The notes beneath the pieces are model-generated. The model saw nothing but the letters and a program-made list of their open reading frames with translations. It was not told the DNA's origin and did no database searches. 64,000 nucleotides of DNA from Planctomycetia bacterium (GTDB lineage: Bacteria > Planctomycetota > Phycisphaerae > UBA1845 > UTPLA1), in the NCBI GenBank assembly GCA_015200345.1, contig CP054187.1:352470-416469 (forward strand). The letters run 5' to 3'. The translations under genes and the position numbers were made by a program. Of this stretch, positions 1 to 8,481 are shown in pieces (within the stretch, counting starts at the first letter, position 1; every line of letters begins with the position of its first letter).

Positions 1-324
1 GAACTGCCCGACGGTCTTCGCACCCATCTGGCGCCGACCGGCGCGCCGCTTTCTCCTGGTCAGGCTGGTCGGCTCATGGTGGCCCGTGCGATGATTGGTC
101 GCCCGCAAGTGCTTGTCCTTGACGATTTGCTGGATGATTTGGACGAAGAGGCCCGTGAGCACGTGCTCAATGCCGTGATGGCGCCCGATGCATCGTGGTC
201 GGTTTTGATTCTCGGCAGCCATGAGATCGGCCGGTCGCGCGGCGCACGCATCGTGCGACTGGATCGGGACCCGGAGCCGGCGAACGGTGGCGCCGTACGT
301 CCACGGGCGACGGTCACGACCTAG
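1..324 (+). CDS. ABC transporter ATP-binding protein, C-terminal fragment
   Basis: The reading frame is open from the first base of the window, so the 5' end is missing and only the last 107 residues are visible. It shows the ABC signature as LSPGQ, followed by a Walker B strand VLVLDD, a D-loop-like LDDLD and an H-loop histidine in ILGSHE, so this is the second half of a nucleotide-binding domain. The usual catalytic Glu after Walker B is an Asp here. The next genes, 15 bases downstream, are an HlyD-type adaptor and a TolC-like channel. By context this is the ATPase of a type I secretion or tripartite export system at the inner membrane. Whether a membrane or peptidase domain is fused to it lies outside the window. 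Confidence 0.85.
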   Translation, partial: ELPDGLRTHLAPTGAPLSPGQAGRLMVARAMIGRPQVLVLDDLLDDLDEEAREHVLNAVMAPDASWSVLILGSHEIGRSRGARIVRLDRDPEPANGGAVRPRATVTT

Positions 325-339
325 AGGGAACAAATCGGA

Positions 340-1686
340 ATGAAGGCAACACATTCACACGCTTCTTCGGGAACGATCCAGCCGCACTTTGCGGTCATGT
401 CGATGGTTGCGCGTCCGCGTTGGCTCGGTCGGGTTGCATGGTGCATCGCGCTGTCGTGCGGGGGTGTCCCCGTTGCAATGCTGTTCGTTCCTTGGCAGCA
501 AAATATCAAAGCAGCGGGGCGCGTGCTGGCTTTTGCGCCGCTGGAGCGCGAGCAGGCGATCAAGGCCCCCCTCGGCGGACGAGTCGTGCGTTGGCGCGTG
601 CAGGAAGGATCACGCGTCTTAGCCGGTGATCCTCTGGTTGAAATCTCCGACATCGACCCCGAGTTGATTTCTCGCCTGCAACAAGAACGCAACGCCACGC
701 AAGGCAAGTATGAAGCGGCGGTTGAAAAAGTACGCTCCTACGAGCAACAAGTCGCCAACCTCGTCGCCACGCGGGATTTGGCCGTTACGGCGGCCATGCA
801 CCGGCTGGAAATGACGCGCGAAAAGGTACGTGCTTCCTCCGCCGCGCTCGAGGCGGCGCAGGCCGCGCTCAAGGCGGCCGAGGCGCAGTTCAATCGGTAC
901 CGCGCGCTCCTCGACGACGGCTTGGTGTCCCGCCGTGATTATGAAGTGGCCGAACGCGACTTTGAATTAGCGCGAACGAGTGTTCAAAGCGCCGAAGCCT
1001 CGCTCAAAGCCACACAAAACGAACAACAGGCCATGGAAGCCGAGTTGGAGCGTATTCGCACCGAGGCAGACTCTCGAATTGACTCTGCCCGCGCCACCAT
1101 GAACGAAGCACAGGGGCAGGTCCAGGAGACCCTCGCGAGCCTCGCCAAGCTCGACGTGGCCATTTCCCGACAGCAATCCCAACTTGTCACCGCGCCGCGC
1201 GATGGATACGTCTTTCGACTCCATGCCAGTCAGGACGGTGAAATCGTCAAGGCCGGCGACTCGCTGATGGTCCTCGTCCCGCAAACCGACAACCCCTCGG
1301 TCGAGCTTTGGATCGACGGCAACGATGCACCACTTGTGCGCCAGGGAAGCCCCGTTCGCCTTCAATTTGAAGGCTGGCCCGCCGTTCAATTCGTCGGCTG
1401 GCCTTCGGTCGCGGTCGGCACATTCGGCGGACGGGTCGCGCTGATCGACTCGACCGACAATGGCAAAGGTCAATTCCGCGTCCTGGTCGTTCCCGATCCG
1501 GCGGACGATCCATGGCCGGATAGCCGATACCTTCGACAGGGTGTTCGCGCAAAGGGCTGGGTGCTGCTGAACCGGGTCACGGTAGGATACGAAGTCTGGC
1601 GCCAGATCAACGGATTTCCCCCCGTCATTGCGCCATCGGAGCCTGCGCCGGGAGACGGAAAGGCCGAGGAATCGTCGAAGAAATGA
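340..1686 (+). CDS. HlyD-family periplasmic adaptor (membrane fusion) protein
   Basis: 448 residues. One membrane segment lies near residues 28-50. It is followed by a biotinyl-lipoyl half-motif (IKAPLGGRVVRW), a long Ala/Glu/Arg-rich coiled-coil hairpin from about residue 105 to 280, the second lipoyl half (TAPRDGYVFRL), and a beta-barrel region. This is the order of HlyD/EmrA-type adaptors, which link an inner-membrane exporter to a TolC-type channel. A GAGGGA ribosome site lies about ten bases before the ATG. It sits between the ABC ATPase and the TolC homologue, and its last four bases overlap the next start (ATGA), so the three genes form one translationally coupled operon. The substrate cannot be told from the sequence. 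Confidence 0.88.
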   Translation: MKATHSHASSGTIQPHFAVMSMVARPRWLGRVAWCIALSCGGVPVAMLFVPWQQNIKAAGRVLAFAPLEREQAIKAPLGGRVVRWRVQEGSRVLAGDPLVEISDIDPELISRLQQERNATQGKYEAAVEKVRSYEQQVANLVATRDLAVTAAMHRLEMTREKVRASSAALEAAQAALKAAEAQFNRYRALLDDGLVSRRDYEVAERDFELARTSVQSAEASLKATQNEQQAMEAELERIRTEADSRIDSARATMNEAQGQVQETLASLAKLDVAISRQQSQLVTAPRDGYVFRLHASQDGEIVKAGDSLMVLVPQTDNPSVELWIDGNDAPLVRQGSPVRLQFEGWPAVQFVGWPSVAVGTFGGRVALIDSTDNGKGQFRVLVVPDPADDPWPDSRYLRQGVRAKGWVLLNRVTVGYEVWRQINGFPPVIAPSEPAPGDGKAEESSKK

Positions 1687-3560
1687 CCGCCGCAGTTCCC
1701 TGCTTGCACGGCCGACGCACTCCCGCCCCTCGCACGCCGTGGGTTTCTGCTGCGCCGCCGACCTGCCGAATCCCCTCACTGCTGCTTTGGATCGCCGTTG
1801 CCGCGATCCCGGGCTGCTCGGCGTGGCAGGGTCGGTTGGATCCGCAGTTCGAAGACCAGGTGAATCGTCGCCTGCAAGGCATCGAACAAGCCCGGTTGGA
1901 CAAGCAGTCAATCCGGCCGCCGCAGGATATTGAATCCGGCTTGGCGAGTTTGAAAGACGTGGCAAGAACCGAGACGCCTTCCACTGCGCCGGCTTCGCTA
2001 GACTTGCCGATCGACCTGGCTCGCAGATCCGTGCTGGAAAACAACCTTGATCTGTCTGTTGTGGCCATCGAGCCGGACAAGGCGCGGACTCGCATCAGCG
2101 AAGAAGAGGCAAAGTTCGACGCGACGATTCGCCTAGGGGCCTCCTACAAAAAGCAGAACCCGCCCGCGCTCGACGGCGACTTCGTGCAGTTCACCGAAAA
2201 GAAAACCGCACTGGACCAACTCATCAAGCGGTATGAAGCCGGTCGGTCGTTCGTTGATACGATGCAACAACTGGCCGAGGGCAAAACACCGAAGGCTGAC
2301 AAGGTCGGCGGGTTCGACGGCGGGATCGCTAAATTGACGACCATCGAGCAGACCAAAGAATCCATCAACGCCGAACTGGGCCTGAATGTGCCGCTACCGA
2401 CTGGAGGAAGGGTAGGCCTGACCCAATTCCTTGACCGCCAGAACAAACTCTCTCCGTTTTCTTCGGATCAATCGACTTCACCCCTGGTTTTTTCAATCAG
2501 CCAGCCGCTCCTTCGCAACGCGGGACTGGACACGAATCTCGCGTCGATCCGCATCGCCCGGCTGGATGCCAAGGCGACGAGTGCCAAAACGAAACTTGTC
2601 GCCATTCGCCTGTTGGCGGCCGCGGAGAAGGCCTATTGGAAATTGTACGGCGCAAGAAAACTGCTGGAGATTCGAGAGCAGCTGAACGAGCTTGCCAATC
2701 GAAATCTCGAACTGGTGCAGAAGCGCGCCGACGAAGGGCTGGTCGCGCCGATCGAAGTCATCCGGGCACAAGCCGGCGTCGCCTTGCAGCTCGAAGCCCT
2801 GATCGTGGCGCGAACGAACGAGCGGATTCAAGAGCGCGACTTGAAGCGCATTCTCAACCTGGAAGGAGTTGACCTGAACTCGCCGACTCGCCTGGACATC
2901 ACGACGCCACCGACCCTGCTGGCGTATGAATTGAAGCCGGAACCGCTGATCAATCGCGCGCTGACCAATCGCATGGAAATGCTCGAGGTCGAGCTGGAGC
3001 TGGCCGCTGATGCGATTCGCGTCGATTTTGCCAGGAACCAGACGCTCCCCCTGATCTCCCTCGACTTTGAGTACGGCCTGATTGACACGGGTGGCACTCC
3101 GGGAACCGCGTGGCAAAATGCATGGGATTTTGATAATTCGAACTACGGCATCGGGATCAAGGGGGAGATCCCCGTAACAAACGAAGCCCGCAAGGCGCAG
3201 CTTCGTCGCGCCGTGCTGACGCGCACGCAACGACTGTCGACCCGCGCCGCGCGTGAACTGGCCATCCGGCAGGAAGTGCTGGACGCCCTGGATCTGCTCG
3301 ACCAGAACTGGAAACGGATTCTTGCCGCTCGACAGGCCGCCATCGTCTCTGGATTGAATTATGAGGCGGAGCGCAAGCAGTTTGACCAGGGTACGCGAAC
3401 CATGCGCGAGGTGTTCGAGGCCCTCGCGCAACTGGGCGACGCCCAAGCCCGCGAAGCCAGCGCGATTGTCGCCTACCAGGTGTCGCTGGTCGACCTCGCG
3501 TTCGCGACCGGAACACTCCTTGGATATTCAAAAGTCGATATGCTGGAAGCCGATTTTTGA
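1683..3560 (+). CDS. TolC-family outer membrane efflux protein
   Basis: 625 residues, longer than E. coli TolC (about 470 mature residues). The N-terminus has a hydrophobic stretch ending in AIPGC (Cys45), which could be a lipoprotein signal, although it is preceded by an unusually long polar stretch. The body contains two long helical repeats rich in Leu/Ala/Gln, including RLLAAAEKAYWKLYGARKL and RLDITTPP-like linker segments typical of OEP domains. It should form the outer-membrane/periplasmic tunnel of the export system encoded just upstream. The start overlaps the HlyD stop by four bases. A shorter signal peptide from a later start is possible but no better start codon is evident. Confidence 0.85.
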   Translation: MTAAVPCLHGRRTPAPRTPWVSAAPPTCRIPSLLLWIAVAAIPGCSAWQGRLDPQFEDQVNRRLQGIEQARLDKQSIRPPQDIESGLASLKDVARTETPSTAPASLDLPIDLARRSVLENNLDLSVVAIEPDKARTRISEEEAKFDATIRLGASYKKQNPPALDGDFVQFTEKKTALDQLIKRYEAGRSFVDTMQQLAEGKTPKADKVGGFDGGIAKLTTIEQTKESINAELGLNVPLPTGGRVGLTQFLDRQNKLSPFSSDQSTSPLVFSISQPLLRNAGLDTNLASIRIARLDAKATSAKTKLVAIRLLAAAEKAYWKLYGARKLLEIREQLNELANRNLELVQKRADEGLVAPIEVIRAQAGVALQLEALIVARTNERIQERDLKRILNLEGVDLNSPTRLDITTPPTLLAYELKPEPLINRALTNRMEMLEVELELAADAIRVDFARNQTLPLISLDFEYGLIDTGGTPGTAWQNAWDFDNSNYGIGIKGEIPVTNEARKAQLRRAVLTRTQRLSTRAARELAIRQEVLDALDLLDQNWKRILAARQAAIVSGLNYEAERKQFDQGTRTMREVFEALAQLGDAQAREASAIVAYQVSLVDLAFATGTLLGYSKVDMLEADF

Positions 3561-3580
3561 TGATCGGACGCGTATCGAAA

Positions 3581-3667
3581 CGGAGAGGGAGGGATTCGAA
3601 CCCCCGCAGCAGTTGCCCGCTGACCGCATTTCGAATGCGGCTCCTTCAGCCACTCGGACACCTCTCC
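3581..3667 (-). tRNA. tRNA-Ser (anticodon CGA)
   Basis: The minus strand folds as a class II tRNA of 87 nucleotides. The acceptor arms are GGAGAGG and CCTCTCC, the anticodon stem CCGCA/TGCGG encloses loop TTCGAAA with anticodon CGA, a long variable arm follows, and the T arm has loop TTCGAAT. The large variable arm and the anticodon both indicate serine (codon UCG). The discriminator base is G. No CCA is encoded, so it is added after transcription. It lies antisense to, and 20 bases beyond, the end of the TolC-like gene. Confidence 0.96.
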
Positions 3668-4102
3668 AGGACTGCCGGCCCATCGGCCCGGCGCGATTGG
3701 GAATCGTAAGAAACTCATCGCCGAGAGGCAAGCCGATCTCACGCGGAGGGACCGAAGCGTTTCCGCTATCATTTCCCAGTGGAGGGTCGTCAGAAGCCAC
3801 TTGCGGCCTCGTCGCGTCGCCTTCGGGCGCCGTGTGGCGGCCGTCGGTGGGGAAGACGTACCTGCGAAGGGCAGCGGCCGGGATTCTCTCCCATCCGATC
3901 ATGCCCTTTGTTTTTGCGCCATGTGGATGCCGTGGGTGGCGTAGTTGTTTCCGGCGCCTTGAGCAGGAATCGAAGTCACGCGGCGTTCCCGACGGTGCGG
4001 CCCGGCCGAACAATCGCTGACTCATTCTGATGCGTCGAGGACGCACTTTCTGTTCGCACCGCCGATCTTCGGCGTCTTGGCCCCCGGGGGCATCAGCGGT
4101 TT
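3668..4102. other. Intergenic region between tRNA-Ser and glnQ-like gene
   Basis: 435 bases without a convincing gene. The region contains the upstream sequence of the minus-strand tRNA and the downstream sequence of the minus-strand ABC ATPase. Short open frames exist on both strands but lack ribosome sites and recognisable products. A small inverted repeat with 6-bp arms (CGCCGA/TCGGCG) lies at 4060-4074, after the end of the ATPase gene. It has no T-run, so it is at best a weak terminator candidate. No clear promoter could be assigned for the tRNA. Confidence 0.6.
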
Positions 4103-4852
4103 TCATTCCATGGCATGAGATAAGAACTCGCGGGTCTCGTCGCGCGCGGGAGATTCGAACATCTGGGCCGGTGGACCGCTTTCGATGACGCGGCCGGCGT
4201 GAAGCATGTGAACCGTCGTCGCGCTGCGGCGCACGAATCCCATGTGATGGCTGACCACGATCATCGTCTGGCCGCTCGACGCAAGATCGGCCATGACGGC
4301 GAGGACCTCGGCGGTCATGCGCGGGTCCAAGGCACTGGTCGGCTCGTCGAACAGAATCGCTTCGGGATGATTGGCGAGCGTGCGCGCAATGGCCACGCGT
4401 TGTTGCTGCCCACCGGACAGACTCACTGGTCGCGCATCGGCCTTGTCCGCCAAACCGACGCGGTCCAGCAGTTCCCGAGCAAGCACGGCGGCCTCGTCGC
4501 GCGGCGTGCCTTGAGCATGAAGTGGGCCGCACATGACGTTTTCCATAGCGCTCATGTGCGGGAACAGGTTGAACTGCTGAAAAACCATGCCGATGCGACG
4601 GCGAAGTTTCAGATGGGTCGCTGCCTGATCGGCGCCGTTTGACGGCACCGGCAACGTGATGTCCCCGACTCGAATGCTCCCCGCGTCGAACGTCTCCAGC
4701 GCATTGATGCAACGCAGCAGCGTGCTCTTGCCGCTGCCGGAACCACCGATCAACGCGGCGACTTCGCCTTTGTCAACCTTCAGCGACGCGCCGCGCAAGA
4801 CGTGCGTCGTGCCGAATCGCTTATGAAGGTCGATCGCCTGGATCATCGTCAC
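4103..4852 (-). CDS. Polar amino acid ABC transporter, ATP-binding protein (GlnQ-like)
   Basis: 249 residues, the usual size for GlnQ/HisP-type ATPases. It has Walker A GGSGSGKST (residues 36-44), the Q-loop region MVFQQFNLFPH, the signature LSGGQQQR, Walker B AILFDEPTSALDP and an H-loop in VVSHHMGF. These are the hallmarks of polar amino acid importers. The protein is cytoplasmic and energises the permease encoded just upstream, whose last four bases overlap its start (ATGA). The exact amino acid is unknown. The symbol glnQ is not assigned because several related transporters share this profile. Confidence 0.92.
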   Translation of the reverse strand: MTMIQAIDLHKRFGTTHVLRGASLKVDKGEVAALIGGSGSGKSTLLRCINALETFDAGSIRVGDITLPVPSNGADQAATHLKLRRRIGMVFQQFNLFPHMSAMENVMCGPLHAQGTPRDEAAVLARELLDRVGLADKADARPVSLSGGQQQRVAIARTLANHPEAILFDEPTSALDPRMTAEVLAVMADLASSGQTMIVVSHHMGFVRRSATTVHMLHAGRVIESGPPAQMFESPARDETREFLSHAME

Positions 4853-6405
4853 GCCCCCATCGGCACGCCGTAGCCCGCACCGGCCAGTTTTTTCTCCAGC
4901 CGCGCCGCCACGACCGACAAGGGGTAGCTCATCGCGAGATAGAGGCCGGCCGTCAGCGCCGCCAGCTTCAGCACCTCGCCCGTGCTGTTGGCGAGCATGT
5001 TGTATTGTTTCGTCAATTCCGTGACCGCGATCACGGAACAGACGGAAGTATCCTTGAACATGGCGATGAAATCATTGGTCACCGGCGGCACGACGATGCG
5101 CACGGCTTGTGGCACGATCACGCGACGCAGCGCCGTGCCGCGCGTCATGCCCAGCGCCAGCGCGGCCTCCATCTGACCGCGCGGGATCGCCTGCAAGCCG
5201 GCGCGGTATATCTCGGCTTCGTAGGCGGAGTAATTCACGGCGAGGCCGATGATCGCTGCTGCAACGGGCGAGAAACTGAACGGAAGCACCTGTGGGAGAA
5301 TGAAAAAAATGACGTAGAGTTGCAGCATGACCGGGGTGCCGCGCAACACTTCGACATAGAGCGTGCATGCCCATCGCAATGCCGACGGGCCGTACATGCG
5401 AATGAGTGCCACAATCAGCCCCAGCAGCATGGCCAGCGGCATCGAAACAACGGTCAGCAAGACGGTCATCCCTGCGGCGCGAAGAAGAATGCCGCCGTAG
5501 GCACGCACGACGCCGGTGCGAGCATACTCCGCGCCCTCGGTTGTTTGCGACTCGGCTGCTTCGGCGTCCGGATCGGCTGACAGAAGATTCTCCTGCGCCG
5601 CAGTCCAGACACCGTGGCGATCATAAATCGTCTTCAGCCGTCCATCGCGAAAGAGCCTTTCAATCGCGTCATCAATCGCCGCGATCAGACGTCGCTGGTC
5701 CGGCCTCGCATAGATCACGTAATACCCCCGCCCCACCGGCTCACCAACAAAACGAAGTCCTTTCCCCTGGGGTTTGTCGCGATAGAACACCGCCATGGGC
5801 AGATCGAGCAGCGTGGCGTCATGTACGCCGTTGCGCACCTGCAACATGGCGTTGGTGTTGCCGTCGTATTCGATGATGTCGGCGTCGGTTTCCCAGTGGG
5901 CGTGCAGGTACTCCGACGCCGCGCAGCCGCCGAGGACCGCGATCTGCCGCCGCGGACGACCCGGCGTCGCACGCAGGTCCTCCCAGGCGCCGATGCCGCC
6001 GTCTCGGCCCAGCAGTTGCAGTTGATAGATGTAATAGGGCCGGCTGGCCGCCATGCGCTCGGCCCGTGCGTGCGACCATTCGTAGCCATTCAGGATGATG
6101 TCGATTTTCCCGCTGCGCAGGAACTCCGGCAGCGTCAGCCAGTCGCATTGGCGAAACTCGGCGCGGACGCCCAGCTCGGCCGCCAGCGCGTCGGCCAGCT
6201 CGACTTCGAATCCCACGAGCTTGTCAGGATCATCCGGATCGGGATAGACGTAAGGCGCGTTGCCTTCCTGATCGCCCCCCCAAACCATCACACCCCGTGC
6301 CCGAATCTCATCCAGCAGTTCCGCGTGGGCAGGCGGCAGGCCGTCTGCGAGAATTGCAAGAACGACGACGGCAATTCGATGGGACCAGGTAGGCACGTCG
6401 ACCAC
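4849..6405 (-). CDS. Fused amino acid-binding protein and permease of an ABC importer
   Basis: 518 residues. A signal peptide (about residues 1-28, ending PPAHA) precedes a periplasmic solute-binding domain of the SBP_bac_3 type (about 30-265, with the LVGFEVELADALAAELG motif). A permease domain follows (about 295-510) with several membrane helices and the EAA loop EIYRAGLQAIPRGQMEAAL. It therefore combines GlnH-like and GlnP-like functions in one chain, a fusion known in other bacteria. The start is GTG, directly abutting the TGA of the upstream gene, with a GGGGGG ribosome site seven bases before it. Expression is probably coupled to the small membrane protein upstream and the ATPase downstream. 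Confidence 0.9.
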   Translation of the reverse strand: MVDVPTWSHRIAVVVLAILADGLPPAHAELLDEIRARGVMVWGGDQEGNAPYVYPDPDDPDKLVGFEVELADALAAELGVRAEFRQCDWLTLPEFLRSGKIDIILNGYEWSHARAERMAASRPYYIYQLQLLGRDGGIGAWEDLRATPGRPRRQIAVLGGCAASEYLHAHWETDADIIEYDGNTNAMLQVRNGVHDATLLDLPMAVFYRDKPQGKGLRFVGEPVGRGYYVIYARPDQRRLIAAIDDAIERLFRDGRLKTIYDRHGVWTAAQENLLSADPDAEAAESQTTEGAEYARTGVVRAYGGILLRAAGMTVLLTVVSMPLAMLLGLIVALIRMYGPSALRWACTLYVEVLRGTPVMLQLYVIFFILPQVLPFSFSPVAAAIIGLAVNYSAYEAEIYRAGLQAIPRGQMEAALALGMTRGTALRRVIVPQAVRIVVPPVTNDFIAMFKDTSVCSVIAVTELTKQYNMLANSTGEVLKLAALTAGLYLAMSYPLSVVAARLEKKLAGAGYGVPMGA

Positions 6406-6798
6406 TCATGCGCCCCCCTGCATCGCCCGCGCTCGACGAGCCATGACAAACGAACGAACACAAAGCACGACATAGACACCGCACACCAATGCGGTCACAG
6501 ACGCCGGCCAGCGATTGGTGCCGGAGGGCGTAGCGGCGCCCGCTGAATCCACCACGGCGTCGCCCTGCAATACGCCAACAATCCCCACAACCATGCCGAT
6601 CAGACCGGCCAGCACGGCACCGTGCATGGCGTGCATCCGAACACGCTCATTCATCGCTGCCCAGCCGCAAGCAATCAGGACGCTCCCGGTGCCAGCGATC
6701 GCCAGCGGATTTCCCCTTGTCGGCGCAGCGCCGAAATAACTCGCGGCGCCAATCGCCACCAGAATGATCCCCACCAGCACGGTCAGCCTCTGCATCAT
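6406..6798 (-). CDS. Small four-helix membrane protein of unknown function
   Basis: 130 residues with four predicted membrane helices: near the start (LTVLVGIILVAIGAASYFG), NPLAIAGTGSVLIACGWAA, MHGAVLAGLIGMVVGIVGVL and VTALVCGVYVVLCVRSF. The polar loop between helices 2 and 3 reads NERVRMHAMH. The frame is open upstream to 6861, but a strong GAGGAG ribosome site nine bases before the ATG at 6798 fixes this start. The layout resembles TMEM14-like small membrane proteins, though I do not recognise it firmly. It is the first gene of the transcription unit containing the amino acid importer. Confidence 0.7.
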   Translation of the reverse strand: MMQRLTVLVGIILVAIGAASYFGAAPTRGNPLAIAGTGSVLIACGWAAMNERVRMHAMHGAVLAGLIGMVVGIVGVLQGDAVVDSAGAATPSGTNRWPASVTALVCGVYVVLCVRSFVMARRARAMQGGA

Positions 6799-6925
6799 GT
6801 ACAGGCACTCCTCACTTGCGCTGCGAGACGTCGCTCCCGCATGTTTATTCCGCGCTCCCAATGCGGTACATCGTACGCGCTTTGCAAGCGGAGACTAGGG
6901 CCGACCGCCCAGAGGAGGCGGACGC

Positions 6926-6955
6926 TTCACGGCCGCGGCATTGAACGGTTACACT
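6926..6955 (+). promoter_or_regulatory. Candidate sigma-70 type promoter for the AAA ATPase gene
   Basis: TTCACG (6926-6931) and TACACT (6950-6955) are spaced by 18 bases. They lie about 20 bases before the ATG at 6976, in the divergent gap with the small membrane protein gene. Each hexamer matches the consensus only partly, so this is tentative. Confidence 0.3.
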
Positions 6956-6975
6956 CGAGTTTTTGGGAGTCAGCC

Positions 6976-8481
6976 ATGGCCGGATCAACCTCCGCAGACG
7001 CCTCGCGACTGATGGAGCTGATGTCAGCCCGCCCGCCTTGCGTGTTTATTCCGACGCACGAAGAGGCCTGGGCCTTGTCCCTCGTCCGAGAGGCGGCCTG
7101 CGGAGACGCGGAAGAGTATCTTACTTGGTCGATTATCGATGGCCTGCGCGACGGGCTGGTGCGCGATCAGCCGGCCATCCCCGAGACGGAGCACCCCGCC
7201 GGCGCGTTGTTCTACTTGTTCAAACGAATCGAGACGGTTCGCGCCGCGATCATGCTGGACTTGATTGCACATTTGGACGACGCACGAACGGCGCGGCTGG
7301 CTCGTCAACTGGTGCAGCGCTGCGCCGAGATGAAGCGAACGCTCGTATTGATCGACCATCGCGACGAGTTGCCGCCGGTGCTGGCGAGCGAAGCCGTGCG
7401 GTTCGAGTTGTCGCTGCCGACCGATGATGAAATTGAGACACTCGTCACGGGGGTGCTGCGCACTCAACACCAGAAAGCGCCGTTGCGCGTGGACATTCCA
7501 CGCAGCGCGTTCGATGCCATCCTGCGCAATCTTCGTGGACTGACGCGCCGTGAAATTCTCCGCATCATCGAAGAAACGGTCTCAACCGATCGAATCTTTA
7601 GCGCCGACGACCTTGAGACCGTGCTGACGCGAAAACGGCAGGCTCTGCGATCCGGCGGCCTGCTGGAGTTCATCACGGCTCCGACTTCGATGAACGAGGT
7701 CGCGGGGTTGGCGCGGCTCAAGAACTGGCTGAATGTTCGACAAAAGGCCATGCACCGCGACGCAGAAGCGATGGGCCTCGCCGCACCGCGCGGCATCCTG
7801 CTTCTCGGCGTACAGGGTTCGGGAAAAAGCTACTGCGCCAAGGCCGTCGCCACCGCCTGGCAGCGCCCCCTGCTGCGGCTGGACCCCGGAGCACTCTATG
7901 ATCGCTACATCGGTGAATCGGAGCGGCGTTTGCGCGACGCCCTGGCGCAAGCCGAGCGCATGGCGCCGATCGTGCTCTGGATCGACGAAATCGAGAAGGG
8001 GTTTGCCTCGGCCGCCAGTCGCAATATCGACGGAGGTCTATCACAACGCATGTTCGGATCGCTGTTGACGTGGATGCAGGAACACCGCGCGCCGGTGTTC
8101 ATCGTGGCGACGGCGAACGACATCGAAGCCCTGCCCCCGGAGCTTCTCCGCAAGGGCCGCTTTGACGAAATCTTTTTCGTCGATCTGCCGACGCCCGCGG
8201 TGCGTGAGCAGGTCTTCGCGATTCACCTCCGCAAGCGCAAGCTGGATGCGTCCCGCTTCGATGTCGCGGCCCTTGCCGTGGCGACCGATGGATTCAGCGG
8301 TGCGGAAATCGAGCAGGCGATTGTTTCGGCCCTGCACGACGCATTCGCCTCGAAATCGGCTATCACGACCGAGCGGCTGATGACGGCCGTTCAATCAACG
8401 ATCCCGCTTTCGATCACGATGGATCGCAAAGTCGCGGCGCTGCGCACCTGGGCTGCCACGCGGTGCGTCCCGGCCGACTAG
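6976..8481 (+). CDS. Ycf46-like AAA+ ATPase
   Basis: 501 residues from the ATG at 6976, which has GGGAG seven bases upstream. The frame stays open further upstream but without a ribosome site. The N-terminal half (to about 240) matches the poorly conserved region of Ycf46 proteins, with a VFIPTHEE strand. The C-terminal AAA+ module has Walker A GVQGSGKS (about 278-285), Walker B VLWIDEIEKGF (about 332-342), sensor 1 in VATANDIEALPPEL, and the arginine-finger region LRKGRFDEIFFVDLP. Ycf46 proteins occur in cyanobacteria, plastids and planctomycetes. Their role is not settled; a link to carbon uptake has been proposed in cyanobacteria. The gene converges on the next one, and the two stop codons overlap within ACTAGT. 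Confidence 0.85.
   Translation: MAGSTSADASRLMELMSARPPCVFIPTHEEAWALSLVREAACGDAEEYLTWSIIDGLRDGLVRDQPAIPETEHPAGALFYLFKRIETVRAAIMLDLIAHLDDARTARLARQLVQRCAEMKRTLVLIDHRDELPPVLASEAVRFELSLPTDDEIETLVTGVLRTQHQKAPLRVDIPRSAFDAILRNLRGLTRREILRIIEETVSTDRIFSADDLETVLTRKRQALRSGGLLEFITAPTSMNEVAGLARLKNWLNVRQKAMHRDAEAMGLAAPRGILLLGVQGSGKSYCAKAVATAWQRPLLRLDPGALYDRYIGESERRLRDALAQAERMAPIVLWIDEIEKGFASAASRNIDGGLSQRMFGSLLTWMQEHRAPVFIVATANDIEALPPELLRKGRFDEIFFVDLPTPAVREQVFAIHLRKRKLDASRFDVAALAVATDGFSGAEIEQAIVSALHDAFASKSAITTERLMTAVQSTIPLSITMDRKVAALRTWAATRCVPAD

Noticed and set aside
3473..3772. 99-codon minus-strand frame containing SEWLKEPHSKCG
   Set aside because: It is the translation of the tRNA-Ser gene and its flanks, a common artefact.
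3528..4712. 394-codon minus-strand frame
   Set aside because: It overlaps the GlnQ-like gene in another frame and crosses the tRNA; Arg/Ser/His-rich with no domain.
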